Assembly (NCBI GenBank): GCA_029851415.1
Contig: CM056743.1
Span: 10,656,727 to 10,720,726 of the forward strand
Origin: Eretmocerus hayati
Taxonomy: Eukaryota; Arthropoda; Insecta; Hymenoptera; Aphelinidae
DNA: 64,000 bases
Direction: 5' to 3'
Positions 9,546 through 22,616 of this stretch are shown piece after piece. The notes under the pieces were generated by a model that was given only the letters and a program-made list of their open reading frames with translations, made no database searches and was not told the origin of the DNA. Both the position numbers and the translations under genes were made by a program. How positions within the stretch are numbered: position 1 is the first letter of the stretch; each line of letters begins with the position of its first letter.

Positions 9546-12500
9546 TACAGCAACACAACAATGTGTTGGCAGTGATTCATTCATGTACAGCTCAGTATTG
9601 TCGCAGGGTTAATCAAGCTAAGGAACTTGAGGAGTATCGCGATTAAACAATAAAAATACGCCGCCTGATTGTCAACTACCCCGGAATGTAATGTTGACAC
9701 CCCTTTTGCTCAGATGTGCATCTCTGTGCGAAGGGCCATGTTGTATTGATATTATTCCTTCATTACAGTTTGGAGTTACCCCGTGTTGCAATGCAATGAA
9801 CATCTAGGTTTTTGAAACTCCACACATCAATCTTGACTTCCCTCTGTCCACCTTGACACGCTTCACCCGGCTATATTATGCCAGCGATACCCACCATTCG
9901 ATCACTAGGCCTACTTCATGTATCTTATTCTTTGAGTTGGATCAGGTCTTGCGCAGGATATTGGAGCCAAGAACTCCAAATCATCTGATCGACATTTATC
10001 AAGTATCATCACCCGTAGACAAGACTATCATTCTCACACGAATCATAAGCCAAGCTCGTTGATCTTGTGTCAATGAACCCTAGAGTGCCCGGCTCCAAAT
10101 ATATTCGACAAATTTCAAATGGACTAGTTGTTTCATGATCACCGTAAACAATTACTTGAACAGATCAGCATGCACTAGTTTGTACGTCGTCAAATTAGCA
10201 TCCACTCAAAGCATTAGAGCAAGGAATCGTGGTCGTCTCGAGAATTTCAGCAATTCTGTTAATAGATATAGTCGGATCATTAATACATTACTTTTAATTT
10301 GAACCAGACCAGGAAGGTAGGCTGGAGCAGTGAGTTGGTTGAGTAGGTTGTCGAATCATCGTCGATGCAATCGGTCAACTCTGGTGGTACATTGTTATTT
10401 CAACGACATCAGTACATTGCTCCTAGCCAAGAGGGTGATCAAAGAATCCCTAATGCAGTCTCTATAAAGAATGTACCACGATACGGGTCATGCATAATCG
10501 CCTAGACACGATAAGAAACTCTCAACTTCCTGCTCACCGTTTAGGTATGGATCCTCAGTGCTTCGAGAGCTGCGAATTTCGAACAATCCGCGTCCACCGA
10601 AGAGTCCCGTCGTGGTGTGAATAACACTTCTCGTAGATGGTGCGCGTCACGAGATCTACACGAATGTGTTCAGCAAAGAAGGGCATCCAGATCTACAGCA
10701 ATCGATAGATGCGGTCCATTGATTTCTCTCTACTGCATCTCCCAAAATGGTGTCCTATGATAGAGTTTGCATATATAGACCACGCAAGCTCACTGCTCTC
10801 CACACCGTAGAATTCCGACGGCTAGACATGTGCCCAACCGCTATCTTGGTCGCCATTTTGCGGCTATCGACGACCGTTGGCCTTTGTGACGCAACTGTTT
10901 TTACCAACATTTGTTGATCAGCAACGCTGCAGCAAACACGATAGCAAAAATTCAGTGACGTGCGTCCCTTACGAGAAGCGATACCCAGATCAGGATCAGC
11001 AGACGGTCTAGGCAAATCATTGTGCAGATCATCAATTGGTTTATAGTGGATACGTCCAGGGTGAGCGCATTTCCGATTATATCTTATGTCTTCAAATCTG
11101 TCTCCCTCATAATGTATCAGGACAGATGTATTTGCACATTTATATGACGTATCTTGTTACTCGACAATCTGAAAACTCGAATAATGACAAATCCCTTCAA
11201 GACCCTTTACACTCACGAGTCGACCCGCATAATTTGTCTCTCTGATTATGGTTTATCTAATAAACCAGCATGGCTATTTCTAATCAAGTCCACGAATTCT
11301 TACCCTATCAACAAGTCACCAAAACCGTTTGGATTGTCCCACTTAAGTCAATTATCCCAAAAATACGCGTGACAATCTTGTAGTATTCTCAAATCAAATG
11401 AGCCACCGTTCTCTAACTGGAATAGGCCTCATACAATCCAAGTGGAGTCATTCATTGCTGTTTATCATTAAGGGCATGTGGAAGCTGTACCCTTACCGAC
11501 CGAGCGGGTACTCGTTGGGGGGAGTAGTTTGTAGGCAGCTCTACAGAGGCGCCACATTGAACTACTCCGACATATATAGTCACTATCAGAGGTCAGGCTG
11601 GAAAAACGCGTAGTTTCTACGAGTTGTGAAGAAACGCGTTTCTACAACAAAACATTTACACTATTTTATAAAATCAAGGGAAAATAGCACGCCATGACAA
11701 AACTGCATTCTAAAAAATTTCAGCTATCTCACTCTCACTGCTCCTCTTCACTTCACTAAAATACATAACACTTTCTTCAGTTTACTCACACACAACCGAT
11801 CACTGGCTTCAGTTTCCCAACTGGTGAAATGGTGACTCAGAAATTCTCATTGCAGTATCTGCTTGAATTCCTGTTATCGACACTCACTTCATATTCTAGC
11901 TGGGAAATTCTGAGCATAGAAAACTGCTTGAATATCTCATCTGAAATTCAACTTCCCATCCTTGACTCAGTTATTTCCATTGCAGAAATCTGCTTGAACT
12001 CCTGTTATTGTCACTTGCGACTAGGGAATTCTCAATGTATCAAAATTTCCATGTATAGAGAAAATGACAATCATACTATAAATTCCTTCTGAACCTATAC
12101 CTGGAAAAAAAGAGATACATTACCAATATGATTTATCAGTAATAAATCATCATTAGTCATGAGAATATAGAACAAGTGAATCAGCAAGTTACCTGTACTA
12201 CGAATGAGAAACGATAAAGTATCTTCGTCCATGAAGTTTTGCATGAGAAACTGGTGGCGTTGCAGTATTTCGCTGGCTCTTAGAATCTAATACAGTATCG
12301 AGTGTATGCCACATGCCCCTCGCTAGATTTTAATGGATGTGTTGAAACTAGAGCAAGCAAAGTTTTTGAAGTTCCACCTGTAAAGATTAGTACAATTAGT
12401 TTTCAATAATTGACCGGTGAACCATCAGATTCGACAGAGTCAGATAGATATCACTTCTGTAACTTGGAAGAATAACGTGAGGATGAATTTCTGAACTCTT

Positions 12501-13764
12501 TCTGAGCAAAAGTAGAAGACCATGAAGCTTATCACCATGACAATCAGAAAGATCTCACCATACAGAGGAAGTTCAGATCAATAACAGTGCAGTCTACTCA
12601 CTCTTCTTTATCAAATTTTACAGTCAGAGATCCGCACTTGGTCAAACTAGACCACCTCACCATGAATACCTGGACACCCTTCCGATTTCTTAATTAGCTA
12701 CCCAAAAGTAGTTGCTGGGGGTCTGCATGAGTATTCGGAGTGAGTAATCGGCTTTTGAGATACTCTGGGTATGTTTCGGACCAGAAGATATACCTCTGTC
12801 TCAAAGTGCGAGATTCTGAAGATAGGAAAAAATAAAGAAAACTCTCTAATTCCGATCTCTCATGAATTATATAGGGAGATCACAATCTTCGCAATCATTT
12901 GGATACAAAAACTTTGAGTTGAGGTAGAATTTATAGGAAATATCTGTGCAACCAGAGTTGTTGACATCTAGCCCCATTGAGCAGCATAGCAAAAGCAGAC
13001 AAGTTATAACCTCGCGGGTAGAAGAACTATATTTTACAGCGAGTTGACTTCAAACATCGTCGATTGCTACTGAATTCAAGTACCTCCGACGTCTGATGAT
13101 TTTCACGGAAAACTCAATCTCGTTTCTATACTCACGTACAAAGAATCGGCTTGAAAGCAGTCGACAAGTTCTTGTTGCTGCGAAAAGATGCGAGACTGTT
13201 GCCAGATGTAAGCACCCACATCCCACATTCTACTTTTTCATCAGCACTACGATTTTCACCCACAGCCGGGGCACTCCCGTCTACTCGAGCACTCGAGGAT
13301 GACGAGTCGGGCAGGCGCGACGGCACCGGGAAGCCCGAAATCGGTGACAAGGTGATATTTGATACCGGAGCAAGGCCGTAATAAGGACATGTATGAAATT
13401 TTTTGTTGAAAGTCTATCTTTTCTCGTCCGGATACATACAGCTAGGAGTAAGTTATATGTATTATATATATAACTATAAAAATACAAAAATATTAAAATG
13501 CCGAGATACAAAAAAGGGACCGGAAGGATTTGAGCTGCGTACTAAGAGAAGGTAGGTGCAACTGGGCAGTCCGCCCATACGACTGTTTCTGACGAACTTA
13601 AATATATTCATAATCCCGAGCCCTCCGCGCGGGACGTAAAAAAATAGTGCCGAGAAGGAAATCGTTTGGTTAACGCTGCAAGATATTTTAGATATGACAT
13701 CGCTCACGGTTTTGAAGCATGTAAAGATACGATTTTTATCTTTGTATGAGACTGTTCTCCGCAC
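9546..13764. other. 4.2 kb without a supported gene
   Basis: Short open frames occur on both strands but none has recognisable domains or convincing splice signals. Imperfect short direct repeats of the type TCTGCTTGAA-TCCTGTTAT occur at about 11859-12010. No transposon ends were recognised. Confidence 0.35.
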
Positions 13765-15219
13765 ATTGTGACGATGGGAACCCCTAACAATCTTTTTTGA
13801 GCATGAGTCCTCGCTTCTACCCAAAAAGCGCAGCACGAAAATCAAAAGTATCCCTGAACAGATTTGTGATGCGTTACACGATCCGTTCACTTACGCATCG
13901 TTTCTCTTTTTGGAAAAGGCTCTCGGCACGATGAACATCGTCAATGTGAGACTGCAAAGTGGGTCACCTGTTGTTCCAGAGGGAATGAATGTTATGACCC
14001 AGTTATATCGAGACCTCATCCTCATGTACATGGAAAAAGAACATGTTCGCGAAACGAAAATTGAAGACATTGATCCCGAGAATGAGAGTGAGTTCGTGCG
14101 AACTAAAGATATTTACATTGGCGAGAACGCTGAGGAGTACTTGAAATTTTGACCCCTGGTTGAGGGCCCTCCTAAGTTAGTCTCGGAGGGGTCTACTAAT
14201 CCCGACGATTCCGGCTAATGTGTAGACGATTCTTGATAACAGCTTGTTTGAGATTGAGAAACATGTGTGATTTCACTCCAGACATTAGAATGCTTCTCCA
14301 CCCCAATAACGCTTCAAAGACTAATGTGCATCAACAACACCCGACCCTCAACAGTCTCTTCACAGCATATCCTCAGTTTGAGAGTTGCAAAATCCCATCC
14401 GTTATGGAATCCATCAACGAGGAATGGATGGAACTGGCCCAGTACGAGTTTTCTGAAATAATGAAAGACAAGCTTTCGAAGTCAGAAGGATTTGATGAAT
14501 TTTGGGATCTTCTCCGGAGTTCGCAAGATCCAGTATCAAATCAATTACCATTCAAAAACCTTTCCAAGTTTGCGCACACAATTTTGGCGATCCCAAATTC
14601 TAATGCGAGTCCAGAGAGACTATTCAGTAAGCTGAAAGATGAAAGAACTCTCAAGAGACTGCGATTAAGCTTTGAATCTACCCGGACAGTACTGCTTCCA
14701 TCTCAATGTACTGCAGATAATGGAGGCCTTGAATTTGAACCAAATCAAGCTATGATTGATCGCATGAGAACTTTGAAAGTCCACAAACGACCCTTGAAGC
14801 GTCGTATCGCAGAGCAAGGTCAAAGCAAAGTGTTTGGCAAAATCACCCTAAGCGATGAAGTTTCGCAAAAATGTCACTCTCAAGATGAATTATTCAAGTC
14901 CAAATTTTCTCATAAACGTGTTAGAGCCGAGCCCGAGATTCCCGCTTCTGTGTACGAAGTTTTATTCGACGACGAGCTGGATGCATCTTGGGATGCATTG
15001 GATCATCATGATGATAGGGCTCCTCAGTCTCAACTTTGCAACGATGACTTCTGCTCAGATCCAGAGGATGAAGATGCACAAGATGATTTTCAAAGCAAGA
15101 TGCCGAAAATGAGTCCGCCCGTCCCTATAGACAGCATTGAATTGAGCGATGATGAATCTACGTTGGGAAATGTGACTCCCGAGCCTCAAACACCCGTAGA
15201 CTGGGGCCGGCGGTTTTGA
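13765..15219 (+). pseudogene. hAT-family transposase remnant with acidic C-terminal tail
   Basis: hAT transposases cut and paste DNA and carry a C-terminal dimerisation region. An open stretch from about 13765 to 14152 reads CDALHDPFTYASFLFLEKAL, LQSGSPVVPEGMNVMTQLYR and so on, which fits the segment between the catalytic core and the C-terminus in this family. A second frame, 14218-15219 (333 codons), begins RRFLITACLRLRNMCDF and carries the dimerisation signature around residues 92-160: FDEFWDLL, LSKFAHTILAIPNSNASPER, LFSKLKDERTLKRLRL. The two parts are in different frames with a stop between, so there is a frameshift or lost intron, and the N-terminal catalytic part is missing. After residue 160 there is an unusual tail of about 170 residues, basic first, then strongly acidic (CSDPEDEDAQDD, IELSDDES). 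No flanking inverted repeats were identified. Confidence 0.7.
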
Positions 15220-16193
15220 TGGTCCATCTAGCACACCGGGCATTGCTCCTTGCAGGAATCATTGTGCTAGGGTTAGTTAGTTTTTTTATTTCATTCCTTT
15301 CATATTCACTCTCACAGATTCGAGTCCAGGTAATATAGTCATTCGTTGAGCGAGTTTTTTTCACTTAATCAGGTTCTTCCATCGATCCTGAACAGTAAGC
15401 AATACATGATTTCATACAATTTTCCAGTGGTAATAAGCATGTTCAATTGAGAATACATATCACTGAATAATTGAAGGCTATTTTTTTACAACCTAAGAGT
15501 CATTTTCATGAATGAATTGACTCATTTCAATCACTTTCATTCCATAACTAGGATTCATAATTACCCCACCTCTTCACATTCGACGTCATATCCTCTTTAT
15601 ATACATAGTCACAATATAAATTCGAATCAACTGGAAAAAATCATCTGAGGAGATTCAATTTCAGCTATTTTCGCTTCACAGGAGAAATCTGAAACTTCCA
15701 TCGAAGCTGGAGGATTTCTTTGTTTCTTCGGCATTGTCAATTGAAGAGCCATTAATATCCCTACTTTTCTGAGTATGCGCGTGAATTGGTATGAATGTAG
15801 CCAAAAAGTATTCAAAACTGGAAAACTTCGGGAGAGGGGTTGATAAATATTTCGATGTATTCGTGAGCGAAAAAACGAAAGGGGATACTATTCTATAATT
15901 CGTAGAGGACAGTGAGGAACGATCACCTCTGTCTGCAATCACTTTTGCAGACTCGTATATTATTTCACCGTGCCCATTTACCCATGCCACATGACAGAAT
16001 CTCATACTCTCCTCTTCTAATGAGTTTCATTTCCTTTCCGGGTCAAATTTGGTAGCTCCAGTCCCTTCATGTCATCTCCAAACCTTTGACGGTTGGAACA
16101 CTTTATGTTGTCACACAACACAACTTTAAGAGACTTCTTATCGGAGTGATTATCACAGTCACCCATCGCTCCCCTTCGTCCTCCTCACTGCTC
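15220..16193. other. no gene supported
   Basis: AT-rich. Open frames on the minus strand at 15627-16005 overlap in different phases and show no recognisable domain. Confidence 0.35.
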
Positions 16194-16667
16194 TCAACTT
16201 TTATTCCATACCGTGGACAGAATCACGCCCGGAATAAGATATTTGAAGGATAACATCACCATGCATGGTTGTGATGTTGCTGCCACACACTCGAGAAGTA
16301 ATCGCAACTGTTGAGCATCCGAACTCGGTATTTCCACGGAATGTAGACCATTCCCATTGGTATTGCCTCGAGGAGGCCACCTCGTGGTCTGGCTGATAAA
16401 TCGGCTCTCGAAGGATATCGACCCTGAAAACCAGTCGGACAAAAGTTTTGAGGTTATGAAACCGGAGCCCCTCGAAATATCTTCAATCAAATTCAGATTT
16501 CCGGCGTCAGCAATTCCAAGCTGCTCTTTTATGAGCATCATGCATATGGCCGCTCTCTCGTGATCCCTGGATGCTCTGGGGTGCTTCGGAGCACCATTAG
16601 TGATTCCATCGTACATCTGATCGTCCTCTATCGGGCAGAGATCGTGAAATGTTTCTAACAAATACAA
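16194..16667 (-). CDS. hypothetical protein or exon, 150-odd residues
   Basis: The longest open minus-strand frame of this neighbourhood, 157 codons. It has balanced, protein-like composition (for example FHDLCPIEDDQMYDGITNG, ICMMLIKEQLGIADAGNLNL, DAQQLRLLLECVAATS). A likely acceptor (ATTTGTTAG) just inside its 5' end near 16655 suggests it is an exon that begins at ETFHD. The family is not recognised. No phase-compatible donor was found in the next upstream open stretch (16796-17040), so the two are listed apart. Confidence 0.3.
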   Translation of the reverse strand: MYLLETFHDLCPIEDDQMYDGITNGAPKHPRASRDHERAAICMMLIKEQLGIADAGNLNLIEDISRGSGFITSKLLSDWFSGSISFESRFISQTTRWPPRGNTNGNGLHSVEIPSSDAQQLRLLLECVAATSQPCMVMLSFKYLIPGVILSTVWNKS

Positions 16668-16703
16668 TCTATCTCATGGAGAAAATAAGACTATTTCGCG
16701 GCA

Positions 16704-17040
16704 TCACGAATTCAATTTTGAGTAATCGCCAAGAACCCGTGGAACGCCAATACTATCCAAAAAACCGTAAGTACAGTGAAAAATAAACCTACGCGTGATT
16801 TCTGGAGGTTGAAGCCGCAGCTGACGATGGGGAATGCATGCCTCTGCGCTCCCATGATTCATCTTCAATCGTAGTATCTTGGGCCATTTCATTACTGCTA
16901 GTGAATTCTATCAGAACGCCTCTGAAATTGAAGTGTGATGCAGAGAATCGTCCATTCTTCCAAAATTTGCGGGTTTTGATGTTTCTCGTTGTTGCTATTT
17001 TCGGCGTGGCATGATTTTGTGCAGTGGCGATATAGTACAT
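16704..17040 (-). CDS. possible small two-exon gene, unknown protein
   Basis: An open stretch from ATG 17040 (MYYIATAQNHATPKI, later FTSSNEMAQDTTIEDESWER and SPSSAAASTSRNHA) ends at a plausible donor GC|GTAGGT near 16796. A TTTTTTGGATAG acceptor about 40 bases on joins it in phase to a short last exon reading IGVPRVLGDYSKLNS and stop at 16704-16706. It is serine- and charge-rich with no known domain. Phase agreement is the main support. Confidence 0.3.
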
Positions 17041-19681
17041 TAAGCAACATGGGCGAAAAGGAAGATTCCCGCACGAGTGTCTGGGAAGAGTGCGGGAACT
17101 TTCCGCCCGCGTTGCTTATACTATTTTATGCAACCCGTGTGGAAAACTGTCCCTTCGCGATTTTTGAAAAAATTGAAGGTCAGGACTTGAATAAAATAAT
17201 AACAACTATTACCTCATACTGAGTTTCTCATTCAATTACAATAAGCAATACACGTTTCCTGTATGTCATAGTTCCGTCCCATTCGCCACCGACGATGTTT
17301 TCGGCACTGAGTCAGACTGAGCGTGGAACGATGCGTCAGAGCCGCCTGTTCGAAGACCTTTCCGTGGAGATCGGCGGTACGGGGACGAACGTCTGGGGCG
17401 CGGAGCAGGGTCCAGGGGAGGAAGCTCTTGGTGGGGGTGCAGGGGGCTCCGCCCCCCGAATGAAACAAAATTCGGAATAATGTATCGAAAAAAAACCTCT
17501 TGTTCATATCGCGTATTACCTCGTTGCTCAAAAATATCACCAAATTTCAAAAGATTCAATTTTAATTATCCATCCAACTATGTGTAATGATGATCAATCA
17601 TCTAAATATATTTGATAAGATGGTTTTGGGATCCATGAATATCTTTATCTACCAAAAGTATTTTCGTACAATTTTCCTATGTTTAGTACTTACAAAATCG
17701 CATGAAATAGCATTCACGCCTCGATCATGGGGGACACCGCTTCCGAGCAACTATTTCGACCCTCGCCTGCGGCTCGGGTCGAATACCAATCACTCAGGAG
17801 CGAGCTACAACCTCATAATCTTGGTGCGAAATCTACTATTCAGGTAAAGATGAGAATATAATTCATATAAAACGATGAGTAATCGAAGTGTTTGAATCCG
17901 CCTCCTAAAAACACATTGACATGCAAGGTTGACTCATTGAATTTTTTATTCGCTTTTATTGAACTAGGGCGCGTGGAGACAAGATTTCTTGTCGGGGAAC
18001 ATCGTGTGAGCGTGTCATTGACACACTTTGGTATTGTTGTGTTGGTGTCGAGGCTCTGAATGCTCTGATGCGCGATTTTACATTGTGTAAACGCAAACGC
18101 GGCTTTGTGCGCAGATCGAGGGGAGAGCATGTAGAGAACAGTAGAGAAAAAATCTATGAGGTGTCACTAGGGAGGGTAGAGAGAGGTGTCACAACTCACA
18201 GCTGTGAGCAGAGCACATATGAGAGGTTCTACAGAACTTTTGACATTAGGCGTACTGCACGCTATCTCTGAACCTTCGAGAGATTATCAAAGTGTCGGAG
18301 TTGATTTGAATAGGTCCGAGGGCCTCGGAATGTGTACTCTATTCGCTGTTCTGTCAAAAGAATCTGTTTATCCACAGCACGGCCCGCAACCCTCATTCTT
18401 TGGGTATCTCTTAGCGTACTCGCGCCGTTTTTTGATTTCTTCAGCCTGCTGCAAAAATAACATTGCTCGAAAAATTCTGCCAAAATTCAGTGACATTTTA
18501 GGCACCCTATATATTGAGAAAAGACTGGTTTCAGACGCGTGCCTTCAACGTGGCGTTCATAAACAAACGTCGAAGTCGCGTAACCGTGTTTTCACGAAAA
18601 GTTGAGAACTCCCGTACTGAGCTTATGAAAAAAATAACATTTGCGATAGTTACATGATCGAAACGGATTTCGACAGCTTGAAACAACACCAATAATATCC
18701 CGTTTGGTTTGGGTGCGTGCGACCAATTGCGTTTAAATGATAGCATCAAGAAGATGGGTCAGTTCATGCGCCCACTCGACTCAAAATGGTCGAATTTCCA
18801 CGGCACGACGGGGAGAAGGGGGGCACGCTCCTGGAATGTTTTGCCCATTTTTCTCCACCTATTTTTGAACAATATCCCATAGTTCTCATGTCCTGATATG
18901 GAATGTTATTTGAGTGAGAAGCATGACAAGAATTGTATCGAAGGGGTCGATGTGATCGAGCCCGTCTCAGCACTTCTATGAGGTTGCAATCACTCATATC
19001 ATCTTGGAAACAGATCAATCACACCAGAGAACCCATTCTACCTTCAAATGCCACCATAGACTTTATTGAAAAATTTTACGGTCAATTGAAGAATTACGGA
19101 CAAGGCGCCAGATCTTGAGCAGAAGGAATTTCAGAGCTCCGGCTTGTCGTACAGGCTTATCAAACATAGACACAGCATTACGCTGTAGATGTGTATGTTT
19201 GTACTCACCGGTAAACATTGTAGAGAATTTTGGACGACTGTGTACGGCAGGGGGGGGGCTTGTAGTTATTCGCCCAACTAGTTGTTTCCTGATTCTCAGC
19301 TCTACTATCAATATCGGTTTCGGGCATTTGACGACAACGCTGTGCAAATCGACTATTATAACCATTTTGAGAGGATTTTAAAATTAGATACTTGGGAAAT
19401 AGCTTGCGTGGTGCTAGATCGTCGATTGTGACAGGATATTCAATATTATTGATTCATGGAGAATAGTGAAAACAATGCTCGAGTCAAGAGGGAAAAATCG
19501 AGACTTAAACGACAGGAGCAAGAGGAGCAATTGGAGAAGAAAAAAGAAAAAAAATAGCATTTGCCATATCTGCTTAAAATATGGAGCTCTACCTCGTGAT
19601 TATCACTACTCTCGCCATCAGCACCACCCATATACTGTCGATCGAAAAACACTCGGGGACCTTAGTATTCAAATATATATA
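17041..19681. other. 2.6 kb without a supported gene
   Basis: It contains GC-rich hairpin-prone sequence near 17430-17460 (GGGGGCTCCGCCCCCC) and a 9-bp stem near 17755-17785 (TTCGACCC / GGGTCGAA). About 30 bases at 18213-18243 (ATGAGAGGTTCTACAGAACT) recur inverted at 20908-20938, on the far side of the element at 19682. Open frames are short and unremarkable. Confidence 0.35.
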
Positions 19682-20516
19682 AGGTAAGTGCACCCAACTT
19701 GCCTCTGTACCCAACTTGCCCCCATATGCCGATCTCAGAAATGGGCACTCGTGGACCTTCCCGCATATGTTTTTTACGTTTGTTATGTTGAAATATGAGA
19801 AAGTACGTTGTGTGCATCGACCCCGGATCATTTCTACGTTTCCTAGAAAATATAAAGTGATTTTTTCATTTTTCGTGTTTGCCCGGCTAAGAAATCACCG
19901 AGGAAATTCCGTTCACTAGAAGCGGTGCCAATTTAATTTTATTCGACCAATCTTGACGTACCTTAGCGCATTCGATTCCTTGTCTCAAGACCTTCAGAAT
20001 CCGCTCTTCAGGGTTGCAGAACTCTGATTTGGAGCAATTTTATGTACAAAACACGAAGATGGTTTGAGAATCAAGAAGGCCGACATTGGAGTGTACCCAA
20101 CATGCCCCCATATGGTTATCTCAGAAAGGCGTGCAGTATGACTTTTTTTACCACTCAGAACGTGTTTATCACGTCGAAATAGGTCGGAAACGATGTCTTG
20201 GTCCAGCTATAAGCTACAAATGTCGCTGCACGGTGATCAAAATGGATCAAAACGATTTTATTCACTTCATCGCCGATTTACATTGTTCTAAATGATGGGG
20301 GCAAGTTGGGTACACACTTTTGTAAACTCTCAAAAATCACCTTTTGGGAGAATTCAAACAGCTCAGCTCCATTTCATCCAAATTGGACGTATCTTAGCTT
20401 ATTTAAAAGGTCTTGAGACAAGCTTCAAAATGAGTTAAAGTACGTTGGAAAATATTGAGATTAGCCAGAATTATTGAGAAAATGGCTTAATGGGGGCAAG
20501 TTGGGTACCCTGACCT
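19682..20516. mobile_element. non-autonomous terminal-inverted-repeat element, copy 2
   Basis: About 835 bp, same family as 1256-2085. It starts AGGTAAGTGCACCCAACTTG and ends with the inverted GGGGGCAAGTTGGGTACCCT followed by GACCT. TA repeats flank both sides (it sits in a short TATATA tract), which is consistent with TA-targeted insertion. It retains the internal inverted motif pair near 20093 and 20297. Non-coding. Confidence 0.75.
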
Positions 20517-22250
20517 TATATATATATATAAATATTATCACGATCCCGAATCATACAAAGACGCGTTGAAATGATTCTCGTTTCCAGAGCCATTTTCCTT
20601 GAATACCCCTCGTGGTGTAATAACGAGCTGGCGAGGCAGAAAAATCGTTGCTCTTCAGTCAGAATTACTCAAAAATCTGACCGATAACCACATCTAGCAG
20701 TGCGCGAATGATCCGATGGGTTTACATTCGACTGAGAGTATCTAAAAGTCCTTTGGACGTCTGCGAACGTTTTTGGTTGGTACAGAAATAACATTCCCCC
20801 AAATTAGTGGGCACGCACTTTTCCACTCCTTTTTGAGGTTCTAGTTACCACTCAAATTGATTCCAGACGCGTGCCATGAAAAAAAAAATTTCATTCTGCA
20901 GTAACCCAAATGTCAAAAGTTCTGTAGAACCTCTCATATATAGCACCATATAGCACATCAGCCGATCAGCCGGAAATGCTGAGAGATCCTCGCTATCTTT
21001 CTAATTTGCACTAATAAATGATCATCAGTGATTACGGTAAAAAGCAATGCTCTCGCCCGCCGGCCTGGCCGAGCTGCCCGCTTATTGTTGCTGCACGCCG
21101 CGAAAATTACATACCCATAACCTCTACGATTGTTCACCGCGTGATGGATATGATGGTGTTGCAGGTTGCAGCTCAGTGTAGATATTTTGTGTGATGAAGT
21201 GATTTCATTAATGTGTTCCAGTTCTGGATCTATCCTGCGATGACTCTCATCTTCATCCATTTGTAGATGAATTTGTGAACAGTGTCAAAGCAGATGATTG
21301 AGAAGAGTATTAGAAACAAATGTTCAGACCAGTAGAATTACTGACAGGTGATTGATGGTTCTATATTTTTTCATAGCTGTGAGGAGCTAAATTTTCTAGT
21401 ACGCAGTCAAGTTTTGCATACGGTGGAGAAATCAAGTCACAGTTTTGATCAAGCAGTAACAGAGTGATGAATTGTATTTCATAGGACACTGTGTGTCAAT
21501 TGATTAGTAACTGCCATCAATCTCAATGTTAATTAGGTATGCCATTGCTCAGAACTCCAGACTAGTGATGGAATAGAACACTTTTGTTGTGAACATCAGT
21601 TGCAATAGTTCCATGCGTACCAAGTGCTTGTTCGTTTACACTCCTAAGGATGCTTTCTAGCACTGACACATCTATTACAGAAAATTTAGCAGTCATTTTC
21701 AACTAAATTCCACCACTTCAATGGTTTCTGTGTAGATGTTTACAATTCTGCAACACTAATAACAAAGTATTAGTGCGGTATCAGCATAGAGGGCTCAAGG
21801 ATCATTCAGTTTCTTACAAGCACAAAGCATTCTCGACTAATTTGAATTAGCAGATATCCCTATCCATGATTGATCTTCGACTTGTGAACTGTTGTGGAAT
21901 ACTCATTGATAGAGATGTACTCATGTTGTCAATAAGCTATACAGCCTCCCGAAATTGATTTGCCAATAACTTGGCATTCATTACAAAGTTACCGGTTTGC
22001 TATACATGACAAGAGGCATAATTTGGGATCAACCGTGGCTGATTGCTCTACTCCTGACTAATCCATTTGTACTCTACAGCCCTCCTTATCCCAATACTTA
22101 TGCAGAAATAGATACATCTCTCCATTATAATCAGCCAGAGAAATTTCAAAGATTATCCAAAGCTTTAGCCTGATATTAAATTTTTTGAATTATGGTCCAT
22201 TTTAAATTATTAGATATGAACTGGAAATATGAAAATAAAATAATTAAAGA
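20517..22250. other. no gene seen
   Basis: AT-rich; no open frame with gene-like character apart from a 100-codon minus-strand frame at 20958-21260 of unremarkable composition. Confidence 0.4.
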
Positions 22251-22616
22251 AAATAATTTTAAAAATTCGCTTTTATGAACATAATAGCAACGCAAAATGT
22301 GAAAATAATCTTGAATCTCCTTTCTGCATCTAGCATAGATGTTGGCTAAGTTTACTGACTTACATGCTCCAAGATGTTCATGATTTTATGGATAAATATG
22401 ATAAAAGTGTGGGTTACATCAAGAGGACTAATGTTGATGAATCAAGTTTATAACCCACGCTTTTGTCATATTCATTCATAAAATCATGAACATCTTGGAG
22501 CATGTAAGTCAGTAAACTTAGCCAACATCTATGCTAGATGCAGAAAGGAGATTCAAGATTATTTTCACATTTTGCGTTGCTATTATGTTCATAAAAGCGA
22601 ACTTTTAAAATTATTT
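22251..22616. repeat. long near-perfect hairpin (166-bp arms, 34-bp loop)
   Basis: The left arm 22251-22416 and right arm 22451-22616 are inverted copies with only a handful of differences, mostly next to the loop (for example GGATAAATATGATAAAAGTG against GAATGAATATGACAAAAGCG). The transcript would form a long, almost fully paired stem. It may be a young fold-back MITE or a source of hairpin-derived small RNA. No target duplication could be assigned because the flanks are low-complexity A/T. Confidence 0.85.

Noticed and set aside
17430..17460. GC-rich hairpin as a bacterial-type terminator or contamination
   Set aside because: Isolated in otherwise AT-rich eukaryotic sequence, with no adjacent bacterial gene and no following T run.
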